From: Acidobacteriota bacterium
GTDB lineage: Bacteria > Acidobacteriota > Terriglobia > UBA7540
Direction of reading: 5' to 3'
Assembly: GCA_003171295.1 (NCBI GenBank)
Contig: PMYF01000548.1
Location: forward strand, 1,524 to 7,235
Length of the DNA stretch: 5,712 nucleotides
Shown here: positions 1 through 5,694 of the stretch, one piece after another
Position numbering within the stretch: position 1 is the first letter of the stretch
Layout: each line of letters opens with the position of its first letter
Notes under the pieces: model-generated
What the model was told of the DNA's origin: nothing
What the model saw: the letters and a program-made list of their open reading frames with translations, nothing else
The model's database searches: none
Translations under genes and position numbers: made by a program

Positions 1-908
1 TAATAGGCGCTCAGGTGAACCGGCCAGAGCACCTTCCACAAATACTCTCCCGCCAAAGCGAAACCGGAGAGAATGGCTTCGTACCATGAGACGTGGAGGG
101 TAAGAAGCACCGGGGCAAAAGCTCCAAAGAAACGGATCCGAAATAGCACGTAGGCAACGACCAGCAACCACAAAACGCCGTAACGAGCCAGTTTCTGGCG
201 CGCCGTAGTCGATTCGCGGTCGTCACGATAGAAATGCTCATAAACCGTCGCCACCAGCGGCAAAGTCACCGCTGCCTCTTTGGAGAGCAGCGCCATTACG
301 AAACTGCCTGCCATGCCCAGTTGCGCCAGCTCGGAACGTGTACCGTAGGGTTTCGCGCTCCCCAGGAAAAACCAGAAGGCGGCCAAATAAAACACAGCCA
401 ACTCTAAATCCGTCACCGCCGACACCCAGGCCACGGATTCGGTATGAATGGGGTGCAGCGCAAACGCTGCCGCCGCCACAAAGCCCAGCCACAGATTCTG
501 GAATAATTGCTTCGTCAACCCGAACAGAAGACACACCATGAGGACGTGCAACAGCAGGTTGGCCAGATGAAATCCATAGGGGAGAAGCCCGAACAGTTTG
601 TAGCAGAGCAGAAAACCCAGGATGCTGATCGGCCGATAGTAGTTCGTGGCTCCTCGCGCACCGAGATGTGCCAGGATTCGCGTGCTGAAAATATCACCGA
701 CATGCCCGAAGCTGCGGATATAGGGGTTGGTTAAAACCTCGTTGTTGTCGTCATAGACGAATCCGTTTTGGAGGGAGTTGATGTAGGGGACAACAGCCAG
801 CAGGAGAAGCAGGGCAAGCAGCCCGGCAGTCGAACTAGTTCCCCGCCCTGCGGGGCGCTCCCAAGATTCCGCCGCGCCCGGGGGAGCGCCCGGAGATAGT
901 CCGGTCAT
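1..908 (-). CDS. TMTC-like GT-C membrane glycosyltransferase, N-terminal part (3' end outside the window)
   Basis: The frame starting at the ATG at 908 is open for 302 codons to the window edge with no stop, so the gene is 3'-truncated by the window. After about 28 polar residues comes a membrane segment (about 29-45). Next is the first periplasmic loop with an aspartate pair in FVYDDNNEV (D53, D54) and a NPYIRSF motif, the acidic signature of GT-C enzymes using polyprenyl-phosphate sugars. YYRPISIL (90-97), PYGFHLANLLLH (110-121), ALHPIHTESVAWVS (150-163) and LLSKEAAVTLPLV (207-219) are the hallmark blocks of the TMTC/DUF1736 O-mannosyltransferase-like family. WPVHLSAY closes the visible part. 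Family members usually carry C-terminal TPRs, expected beyond base 1. ATG overlaps the PAP2 stop (ATGA), and GGAGGAGGAG lies just upstream. No GTG, TTG or ATG follows in frame before the first membrane segment, so this start is well supported. Sugar and acceptor are unknown; family confidence is high. Confidence 0.87.
   Translation of the reverse strand, partial: MTGLSPGAPPGAAESWERPAGRGTSSTAGLLALLLLLAVVPYINSLQNGFVYDDNNEVLTNPYIRSFGHVGDIFSTRILAHLGARGATNYYRPISILGFLLCYKLFGLLPYGFHLANLLLHVLMVCLLFGLTKQLFQNLWLGFVAAAAFALHPIHTESVAWVSAVTDLELAVFYLAAFWFFLGSAKPYGTRSELAQLGMAGSFVMALLSKEAAVTLPLVATVYEHFYRDDRESTTARQKLARYGVLWLLVVAYVLFRIRFFGAFAPVLLTLHVSWYEAILSGFALAGEYLWKVLWPVHLSAY
841..891. repeat. Two mutually exclusive GC-rich hairpins inside the start of the GT-C gene
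   Basis: A perfect 10-base inverted repeat pairs 853-862 (GGGCGCTCCC) with 882-891 (GGGAGCGCCC) across a 19-base loop. A second dyad, CCCCGC-CCT-GCGGGG (841-855), shares bases 853-855, so only one can form at a time. In the mRNA they begin about 17 bases after the glycosyltransferase start codon and cover codons 6 to 23. No U-run follows, so this is not a simple terminator. The paired bases are seen directly; a regulatory role is inference. Confidence 0.6.
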
Positions 909-1939
909 TGCTCCTCCTCCACTTTTTCGCCGGCTTCCGCCTCGCGGGATTTGGGCAGCCAGGGCAGGCGCTCCGTCCAGCTTGCCGGAAGGGGCAACGG
1001 CACAGGGATTTCGCCAAAACGGCGGAAGAGCCAATTAGCAAGCAAGAAGGAGAGGGGGGCAAGGATCAAGCCCGCCAAAACATCAACCAGGTAATGATAG
1101 CGAAGATAGATTGTGGAGAACCAAAGGCTGAGGATGAGGGGCGACAAAATCCAGAACAGTCTCTTGGAGTTACGGTAAGTGTAAAGCCAGACGACGAAGG
1201 AGATCGCCACATGCATGCTGGGGAAAACATCCCGGCGGATGCGTGCGAAGTCCATGAAATCCACTTCGCGATTGAATAGCCCCAGGGATTGGCGCAGCGG
1301 AACTGTGTACTGATTACGAAGAGTATACATGGGGCCGATGGCGGGGACGAGCAGATACCCCAGCAGGCCCAGGAACGAAACCACCATGAGGCCGCTCATC
1401 ATTTCGCGAAAGCGGGCCCGGTCGCGACAAAGATAGAGAAAGCAGGCGACCAAGGGTATGTTCACGATGTGGTAGAAGTATGCAAACTCCATCCACGCCG
1501 TGAGCCACGGGGAGACGATTCGCTGCAGAACCAGGCTGGCTTGAAAACCGAAAAGCCGCTGATCGATCGCGACGAGCGCCTGGTCGCGATCCGTCGTCAC
1601 GAGCAGCAGGGTCGCGTCACCCCAAAGGGAGTAATACATCAGCAGGATCACTAGAAAGGGAAACCAATCCCGGACGATTTCCCAATACGGCCGGACGAAA
1701 TCCAACGGCCCTTGAGTCGAGACCGCACGTTCAGTCTTCCCCGCCACAAAGTAATGCACGAGTTCCTTCGCCAACAACAGTGCGACGGCCGGAATGATAA
1801 TGAGAACATCGGCAGGACTGAGGTTTTGCCGCACCAGCCCGCGGGAAAGGATTCTCAAGAGGAGGGTGATCAGGAAGAAAGCAAGTGCGACCGCATCTTC
1901 CAGGCGGACGGGAAGCGTGAGGCGGGATCTACTGATCAT
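905..1939 (-). CDS. PAP2 superfamily (Aur1/inositolphosphotransferase-like) integral membrane phosphatase
   Basis: A 344-residue polytopic membrane protein. Hydrophobic segments lie near 17-32, 43-62, 93-115, 148-172, 180-200, 243-256, 262-278 and 284-305. The catalytic PAP2 blocks are present: FPSMHVA (239-245, with H243) and a third motif running from S275 through R280, Y281, H282 (expected nucleophile) to D286. The upstream block LVPAIGPMYTL (197-207) replaces the classic KxxxxxxRP motif, as in the Aur1-like PAP2_3 branch. Such enzymes hydrolyse or transfer phosphate or phospho-head groups of lipids on the extracytoplasmic face. Polyprenyl-phosphate recycling or phospholipid head-group transfer are both possible here. 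The tail (310-344) is proline-rich, then acidic, probably cytoplasmic. The ATG has GAGGGGG 4 bases upstream and overlaps the end of the TPR gene by 11 bases. The stop overlaps the next start as ATGA, implying translational coupling to the glycosyltransferase. Confidence 0.93.
   Translation of the reverse strand: MISRSRLTLPVRLEDAVALAFFLITLLLRILSRGLVRQNLSPADVLIIIPAVALLLAKELVHYFVAGKTERAVSTQGPLDFVRPYWEIVRDWFPFLVILLMYYSLWGDATLLLVTTDRDQALVAIDQRLFGFQASLVLQRIVSPWLTAWMEFAYFYHIVNIPLVACFLYLCRDRARFREMMSGLMVVSFLGLLGYLLVPAIGPMYTLRNQYTVPLRQSLGLFNREVDFMDFARIRRDVFPSMHVAISFVVWLYTYRNSKRLFWILSPLILSLWFSTIYLRYHYLVDVLAGLILAPLSFLLANWLFRRFGEIPVPLPLPASWTERLPWLPKSREAEAGEKVEEEQ
909..920 (-). promoter_or_regulatory. Strong ribosome binding site for the GT-C gene embedded in PAP2 glutamate codons
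   Basis: The minus strand reads GGAGGAGGAG then CA then ATG. These bases are the last glutamate codons (EEEQ) of the PAP2 protein. The site fixes the ATG at 908 as the glycosyltransferase start and explains coupled translation across the ATGA overlap. Confidence 0.7.
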
Positions 1940-2678
1940 AGAGCCCCCTCAGCGCTTCGAACCTTTGCCGTACCAGCGCCGGGAATGGGAATTTCGCCGT
2001 CTCGTCAATTACCGCCAGGGCCTGCTGCCGCTGCCCGGCTAGATAATAGGCGCGGGCGAGACCCTCCACGGCCGCTTGGTGATTTGGAAAAAGCTGCAGG
2101 ACAGACAGATAAGTCTTTTCCGCGTCGGAATAATTCTTCGCGGCAGTGTCCGCCAGACCCTGCAGGATGTAAGGCGCAGCGTAGGAAGGGTTCTGACGGA
2201 TCAAGCGTGTGGTCGTCTGAAGAACCTGATCGTATTGGCCAAGCAGGAAGGAGCAGAGGGCGAACTGGTACTCGTCCACCTCGTCCGGGCTGCCGCCACT
2301 CAGCTTCCGGACCGCCGGTTCGTCATCCCGCGCGGACTGGAACTGATGCAACCGCATCTTACTTTGTACCAAAGCTCTCCAATAATGCAGGTCGCCGGGG
2401 CGCAAGGTAACGGCTCGTACCGCGTTTCCGTAAGCCTTTACCAGCTCTCCCCGGCCCAGATTACTGTAACAGGTCCACATGTAAACTTCTGCCGCGACGT
2501 CGTTGCCGGCAGCCCACGCTCCCGCCGTGACTAATCCCAGGACAAGCACATAGAGAGCCGGCGCGATCCAAACGCGGCGCGACCGGAGGTTGGCGATCGC
2601 CTGAGCAGAGAAAAGGCCCAGGAACGCCAACCCGAGAATCTTGACAGCCTCCCAGAAAATGAAACGTATGACTTCCAC
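1929..2678 (-). CDS. Two-pass membrane-anchored TPR protein
   Basis: A 249-residue protein (GTG start) with two N-terminal hydrophobic segments (about 5-29 and 36-56) separated by a short basic link, LRSRR, then a soluble helical domain. From about 60 to 228 it shows TPR-like helix pairs: YSNLGRGELVKAYGNAVRAV (71-90, ending just before TLRPG), QFALCSFLLGQYDQVLQTTT (138-157), YILQGLADTAAKNYSDAEKT (170-189, followed by LQLFPNH) and GLARAYYLAGQRQQALAVID (206-225). It is probably a scaffold; no catalytic motif is visible. The GTG at 2678 is preferred because GGGGGGAG sits 5 bases upstream (2684-2691) and the hydrophobic region begins directly. An in-frame TTG at 2720 would add 14 polar residues without a good ribosome site. 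The gene overlaps the PAP2 gene by 11 bases, suggesting a joint function. The exact partner is unknown. Confidence 0.87.
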   Translation of the reverse strand: MEVIRFIFWEAVKILGLAFLGLFSAQAIANLRSRRVWIAPALYVLVLGLVTAGAWAAGNDVAAEVYMWTCYSNLGRGELVKAYGNAVRAVTLRPGDLHYWRALVQSKMRLHQFQSARDDEPAVRKLSGGSPDEVDEYQFALCSFLLGQYDQVLQTTTRLIRQNPSYAAPYILQGLADTAAKNYSDAEKTYLSVLQLFPNHQAAVEGLARAYYLAGQRQQALAVIDETAKFPFPALVRQRFEALRGLYDQ

Positions 2679-2776
2679 GCCAACTCCCCCCGTCCTCCGG
2701 ACATTCCTTCCTTGTGGCAAGTCTGAGGGCGGTCGCCGCCACCTGCCCGTTTGCTTCCACCCTCCCCGGGCATCCC
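2679..2776. other. 98-base gap between the two TPR genes, the only real gap in the operon
   Basis: This stretch separates the ABC half from the PAP2/GT-C half. It holds a small hairpin, GGCGG-TCG-CCGCC (2728-2740), without a T-tract, and the GGGGGGAG ribosome site (2684-2691) for the GTG start at 2678. A second purine-rich stretch, AAGGAAGGA before an ATG at 2704, leads into a frame overlapping the TPR gene that has no protein-like character. No good -35/-10 pair is seen, so read-through from the upstream genes is the simplest view. Confidence 0.5.
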
Positions 2777-3682
2777 CTATTGCAGAAGCCCGAGGTCGAC
2801 CTTGCTCTTGAGCCCCAGGCGTGCCCGGCCATTCGGCCCGAGGGTGAAAGGTTCGCCCGAAGGGTCAAGGGGAATGTCCCGCAAATACCCCCTCGCAATC
2901 AGGTCGCGCAGGGAGCGGGGTTCCCGGCCTTCCCTTTGCCGGTAAATGGCCAGCAAGCCGTCAAGCTTGTTCAACACCTCTTGCGCATCGAGGGCCGCCA
3001 AATGCGACTCCGCACTGTGCCGCATGGATTCGTTGTCGCCCGTGCGCGCTATCTCTGACCAAAGGAGGCGCGAAGTTTGAATCGCGCCGCCTCGCGCTGC
3101 CACGGAGGCGGCGAGAGCCCGCATCCAAGGCAGCGCCCCGGGCCGCTCGCTGCCGAGGCGAAAAGCTTCGGCTGCATGCGCGTAGTCCTTCAAATCCCAA
3201 TAGTAGATAAACCCCAGGTCTTCCCACAATCGCCAATAGTCTGGGTTGGCGACGATTCCGCGCTGCAGCAAGTGGATGGCCTCGTCGGGCCTCCCCGCGC
3301 CTTCCGGCGTCTTACCGGCCAGGAAGAGAGAACCGAAGCGGTAGGCAATCAACAAGTGAGGATCAAGGTCCGTGGTCACGCTGAGCAGGGTTCCAAGCAG
3401 CGCGAAATCGCGGGAGTGCTCCAGGCGGCGCCGCCCGTAATACTGCACTGCGCGCGTCCAGTAGATGGCCGCCAGGAGTCCCGAGTATCCTCCACTCCAG
3501 CGACGCAGCGTCACTCCCGAGGGGAAAAAGAGGATTTCCTCCGGCCGACCCTCGTCCCCCTCCCGTTGCTGATCAATACTCCGCTGGAGTGGGATTAAGC
3601 TCAGCAGGGCGCTGACCACCACCAGCAAACATATCGGCCGCGTGAGGCCTTTCCACCCAGTCTCGACCCAGGGGAGTATCAT
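2777..3682 (-). CDS. Membrane-anchored TPR-like protein with pseudopilin-like C-terminal motif
   Basis: A 301-residue protein with one N-terminal membrane segment (about 15-31, preceded by WKGLTR), so most of it is likely periplasmic. Residues about 65-215 are helical with TPR-like spacing: DEAIHLLQRGIVANPDYW (133-150), LWEDLGFIYYWDLKDYAHAA (152-171) and the following EAFRLGSERPGALPW. The last third contains YRQREGREPRSLRDLIARG (247-265) then IPLDPSGEPFTL (270-281), which resembles the C-terminal segment of GspG-type pseudopilins and related proteins (P-sL-dL...G.l...P.DP.G.pY). Start: the ATG at 3682-3680 overlaps the permease stop by one base (TGATG), giving translational coupling. The frame is open for 99 more codons upstream, but that stretch lies on top of the permease and is polar and unlike a real N-terminus. 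No enzyme motif is seen. Its position after the ABC pair suggests an accessory subunit of that transporter (inference). Confidence 0.9.
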   Translation of the reverse strand: MILPWVETGWKGLTRPICLLVVVSALLSLIPLQRSIDQQREGDEGRPEEILFFPSGVTLRRWSGGYSGLLAAIYWTRAVQYYGRRRLEHSRDFALLGTLLSVTTDLDPHLLIAYRFGSLFLAGKTPEGAGRPDEAIHLLQRGIVANPDYWRLWEDLGFIYYWDLKDYAHAAEAFRLGSERPGALPWMRALAASVAARGGAIQTSRLLWSEIARTGDNESMRHSAESHLAALDAQEVLNKLDGLLAIYRQREGREPRSLRDLIARGYLRDIPLDPSGEPFTLGPNGRARLGLKSKVDLGLLQ

Positions 3683-4455
3683 CAGAATTCCCGTTCCTCG
3701 AAAATCAGGATAGATCCTGAAACTAGAACAGCAATATAGAGGAACGCATAACATGTATTCGCGGCGATGAGTAAGCCGGGAATTCTCACCCCATGCGCCG
3801 CTGGCGTGATGACGTTGAAATTGCTGAAGTTCGGCAGCAGGTAGTACAAGCCGGCGGTCACCTTCTCGACCCAGGGGCTCTGACTCTCCTGACCAAACCG
3901 GCGCATGTCGCCGGAGAGGTTTCCGATCACCAACAGGCACAACGTGAAGACGGCCGAAAGTATCGGAGTGGAAAGGCACGAGAAGAAAATCGCCACTCCT
4001 ACGATGATGGCGAATTGCAGCAGGATAAAGTAAACTGCCACCAGCAGGGAAAGATCGTCCAGGGTCAGCCCCCCCTTCTGAAAAGCCAGCGCGAGATAGA
4101 AGCCCGCCGTCATGATGGCCGTATTGACCAGAAGGGTGAGCAGCAGTCCGGCGTACTTGCCCAGGATAAACTCCGCACGTGAAACAGGCTTCGAAAGGAT
4201 GTTGTAGATCGTCCGGCGCTCTATCTCCTTGGAAACCAGCCCGATGCCAATGAAGATCGCCATCAGGAAGCCAAAAAACGAGATCGCGGCGAGTCCGAAG
4301 TTCACGAGGATGATCCTCTCCACCCCCACCGAAATGCTGCCCAGAAGAATGGCGGCGGCGATCATCAGGAAGGCAAAGACAATCAGATTGTAGAGGACAC
4401 GCTCCCGGACAGATTCCTTGAAGGCCCCGAGCGCAATGGTCGCGATACGTCCCAT
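3682..4455 (-). CDS. ABC-2 type transporter permease
   Basis: A 257-residue integral membrane protein with six hydrophobic segments (about 22-40, 50-74, 102-125, 136-160, 164-182, 226-252). This is the topology and length usual for ABC-2 permeases (ABC2_membrane_2-like). A cytoplasmic loop between segments 2 and 3 carries KEIERRTIYNILSKPVSR (76-93), the family's diagnostic block. The N-terminus GAFKESVRERV is the amphipathic start typical of this branch. Two copies would form the pore with a dimer of the adjacent ATPase. The substrate cannot be read from the sequence. The ATG at 4455 is chosen over an adjacent in-frame TTG at 4458 because AGGTG (4463-4467) lies 7 bases upstream of the ATG and overlaps the ATPase stop codon. 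The spacing to the ATPase is 10 bases, and the downstream gene overlaps by one base. The loop around 183-198 (GDMRRFGQESQSPWVEK) is probably extracytoplasmic or interfacial. Confidence 0.93.
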   Translation of the reverse strand: MGRIATIALGAFKESVRERVLYNLIVFAFLMIAAAILLGSISVGVERIILVNFGLAAISFFGFLMAIFIGIGLVSKEIERRTIYNILSKPVSRAEFILGKYAGLLLTLLVNTAIMTAGFYLALAFQKGGLTLDDLSLLVAVYFILLQFAIIVGVAIFFSCLSTPILSAVFTLCLLVIGNLSGDMRRFGQESQSPWVEKVTAGLYYLLPNFSNFNVITPAAHGVRIPGLLIAANTCYAFLYIAVLVSGSILIFEEREF

Positions 4456-4465
4456 CAAGCTACAC

Positions 4466-5434
4466 CTACCGATTCCCTGTGCCGGCCGTCGCCGCCGGCT
4501 CCCTGGTCTCAGCCGGCGAAACCTGCGACAGGAAATAGTCCTCGAGCGACATCTTCACAGGATTCAGTGAAATGACCCTCGCTTTGTGGCGTAACGCCGC
4601 TTCCAGGACCTGGGGGATACTGGTCTCGCCGCGGATTGCCAGCCGAACCCGCTCCCCCGTCCGAATCAGCGAGACCACGTAGGGGCGGATCTCCTCGAGA
4701 AATCCCTGGGCAGGGTTTTCGAGAACCAACTCGGTGGTCGAAACCCCCAAACGGAGGATTTCGCGCAGTTCCCCGCAGCCTTGGAGCTTTCCCCGATTCA
4801 AGATGGCAACTCGATCGCACAGGGTTTCCGCATCCGACAGGATATGCGTGGAGAAGAAAACCGTTCTCTTCTTTTCGCGAAGTTGCAGCACCAGGTCGCG
4901 CACTTCGCGGCGCCCCAGGGGGTCCAAGCCGGACATCGGCTCATCGAGAAAAACCACTTCCGGGTCATTGATTAATGCCTGTGCGATCCCCAATCTCTGC
5001 ACCATGCCCTTGGAAAACTTCCGCAGCGGCACATTCTGCGACTCAGCCAGACCCGCTTGCTCCAGGAGGTGATTCACCCTGCGGCGGAGATCGTCTTTCC
5101 CGATGCCGAAGAGCCTGCCGGCATGATTCAGCAACTCCTTTGCCGTCAGGTGGTCATAAAAATAGGGATTCTCAGGAAGATAGCCAAGGTGTTGGTGGAG
5201 AGCCCTATCGTCGAGTTCCCTGCCCAATAGCCGCGCTGTTCCGGAGGTTGGAAACACGAGGCGGAAAAGAATCTTAAGCGTGGTGGTCTTCCCTGCCCCG
5301 TTCGGGCCGAGCAAGCCGAAGACTTCGCCCGTCTCGATGCGCAGATCCAGGGAGTCCAAGGCCCTTTGGGAGCGGGTCTTCCAGAAGCCCACCTTGTAGT
5401 TTTTCGTCAGCCTGATGGTTTCGATGGCTAACAT
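4466..5434 (-). CDS. ABC transporter ATP-binding protein (GldA/NosF/CcmA-like ABC-2 exporter ATPase)
   Basis: A 322-residue cytoplasmic ATPase that energises the adjacent permease. Visible motifs in order: Walker A GPNGAGKT (43-50); Q-loop region GYLPENPYFYDHLT (84-97), where the canonical glutamine is glutamate E88, a variant common in this ABC-2 branch; signature FSKGMVQRLGIAQAL (140-154), an SKGMV form of LSGGQ; Walker B VVFLDEP (160-166); D-loop SGLD (168-171); switch histidine H197 in STHILSD. Residues about 230-322 form a C-terminal regulatory extension, with MSLEDYFL (295-302), typical of drug/lipid-type exporters, and a low-complexity tail. The ATG at 5434 begins MLAIETIRLTKNY, the normal family N-terminus, but no clear Shine-Dalgarno sequence precedes it. 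This is the first gene of the operon, with a -10 box about 82 bases upstream. The direction is probably export; the substrate is not identifiable. Confidence 0.97.
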   Translation of the reverse strand: MLAIETIRLTKNYKVGFWKTRSQRALDSLDLRIETGEVFGLLGPNGAGKTTTLKILFRLVFPTSGTARLLGRELDDRALHQHLGYLPENPYFYDHLTAKELLNHAGRLFGIGKDDLRRRVNHLLEQAGLAESQNVPLRKFSKGMVQRLGIAQALINDPEVVFLDEPMSGLDPLGRREVRDLVLQLREKKRTVFFSTHILSDAETLCDRVAILNRGKLQGCGELREILRLGVSTTELVLENPAQGFLEEIRPYVVSLIRTGERVRLAIRGETSIPQVLEAALRHKARVISLNPVKMSLEDYFLSQVSPAETREPAATAGTGNR

Positions 5435-5466
5435 AGCTGTGGATTGCCCAGCGGAGCGCGGCGTCC

Positions 5467-5495
5467 GATTCTCGTCGACGGATTCTTCGCCGACG
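5467..5495. repeat. Imperfect 14/15-base tandem duplication in the leader
   Basis: GATTCTCGTCGACG (5467-5480) is followed immediately by GATTCTTCGCCGACG (5481-5495), near-identical with one insertion and one substitution. It sits between the candidate transcription start and the ATPase start codon, so it would lie in the mRNA leader. The role is unknown; it may simply be slippage. Confidence 0.5.
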
Positions 5496-5515
5496 TCTCA
5501 CCCGCAAGAACGGTC

Positions 5516-5545
5516 ATTATACATAACCCAGGTTGAACTCCGGAA
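5516..5545 (-). promoter_or_regulatory. Candidate sigma70-type promoter for the operon
   Basis: On the minus strand a perfect TATAAT (5521-5516) lies about 82 bases upstream of the ATPase ATG, facing the operon. The -35 region is poor: TCCGGA or TTCCGG at 17-18 base spacing. Activity may therefore need an activator or an AT-poor promoter context. Transcription would start near 5509, giving a leader of roughly 75 bases. The -10 match is direct; promoter function is inferred. Confidence 0.45.
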
Positions 5546-5571
5546 AGATTTCAGGCCGGCTCAACCTTGGG
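5527..5571. repeat. Bulged inverted repeat overlapping the promoter spacer and -35 region
   Basis: Arms CCCAGGTTGA (5527-5536) and TCAACCTTGGG (5561-5571) are complementary except for one bulged base. An inner CCGG/CCGG pair (5540-5543 with 5556-5559) lies beneath a 12-base loop. The structure covers the region just upstream of the -10 box. There is no T-tract on either side, so it does not look like a terminator. An operator or leader element for the divergent side is possible. Seen directly; the role is inferred. Confidence 0.5.
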
Positions 5572-5635
5572 TTCCAATGCCAGGAAGAACCCCGGCGGCC
5601 AGCACACTGTCAATCAAAGGTGCCGCCATCGAGGT

Positions 5636-5658
5636 CGGGTTCGACCCGGCCGGGTACC
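5636..5658. repeat. Overlapping GC-rich dyads upstream of the operon
   Basis: Three dyads overlap. CGGGT-TCG-ACCCG (5636-5648) is a hairpin with a 3-base loop. ACCCGGCCGGGT (5644-5655) is a perfect 12-base palindrome. GGTACC (5653-5658) is a third palindrome. They share arms, so the first two cannot form together. No T-run follows on either strand, so none is a convincing intrinsic terminator. They could be protein-binding sites or remnants of a repeat element. Confidence 0.45.
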
Positions 5659-5694
5659 GGTGTCATTTGGAATGGGACCCCTTTCTAAACACTG

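Noticed and set aside
1712..2410. Long plus-strand open frame of 232 codons
   Set aside because: It is antisense to the PAP2 and TPR genes, has charged low-complexity composition without any recognisable motif, and is typical of GC-rich shadow frames.
2728..2740. Intrinsic terminator between the two TPR genes
   Set aside because: The stem is only 5 base pairs and no T-run follows on the minus strand.
2461..2898. Minus-strand open frames across the gap between the TPR genes
   Set aside because: They are in other frames than the TPR genes and overlap both. The products are rich in Arg, Gly and Ser without hydrophobic or domain pattern, although one ATG (2704) has a purine-rich stretch before it.
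3683..3979. Upstream extension of the 301-residue TPR protein by 99 codons
   Set aside because: The extension lies entirely on the permease gene in another frame and is polar and arginine-rich. The ATG at 3682 forms a TGATG coupling and is followed by a proper membrane segment.
5274..5507. Possible leader peptide starting at a TTG just after the predicted transcription start
   Set aside because: It runs 160 bases into the ATPase gene in another frame, and its arginine-rich start comes from the tandem duplication. No ribosome site supports it.
5608..5613. Perfect TTGACA -35 box on the minus strand
   Set aside because: At 16-18 base spacing the downstream hexamers (such as GTTCTT) do not resemble TATAAT, so no second promoter is supported.
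5631..5660. GGGTTCGACCC resembling a tRNA T-arm
   Set aside because: A 5-base T-stem around a 7-base loop does not pair, and no anticodon arm, D-arm or acceptor stem can be fitted on either side.
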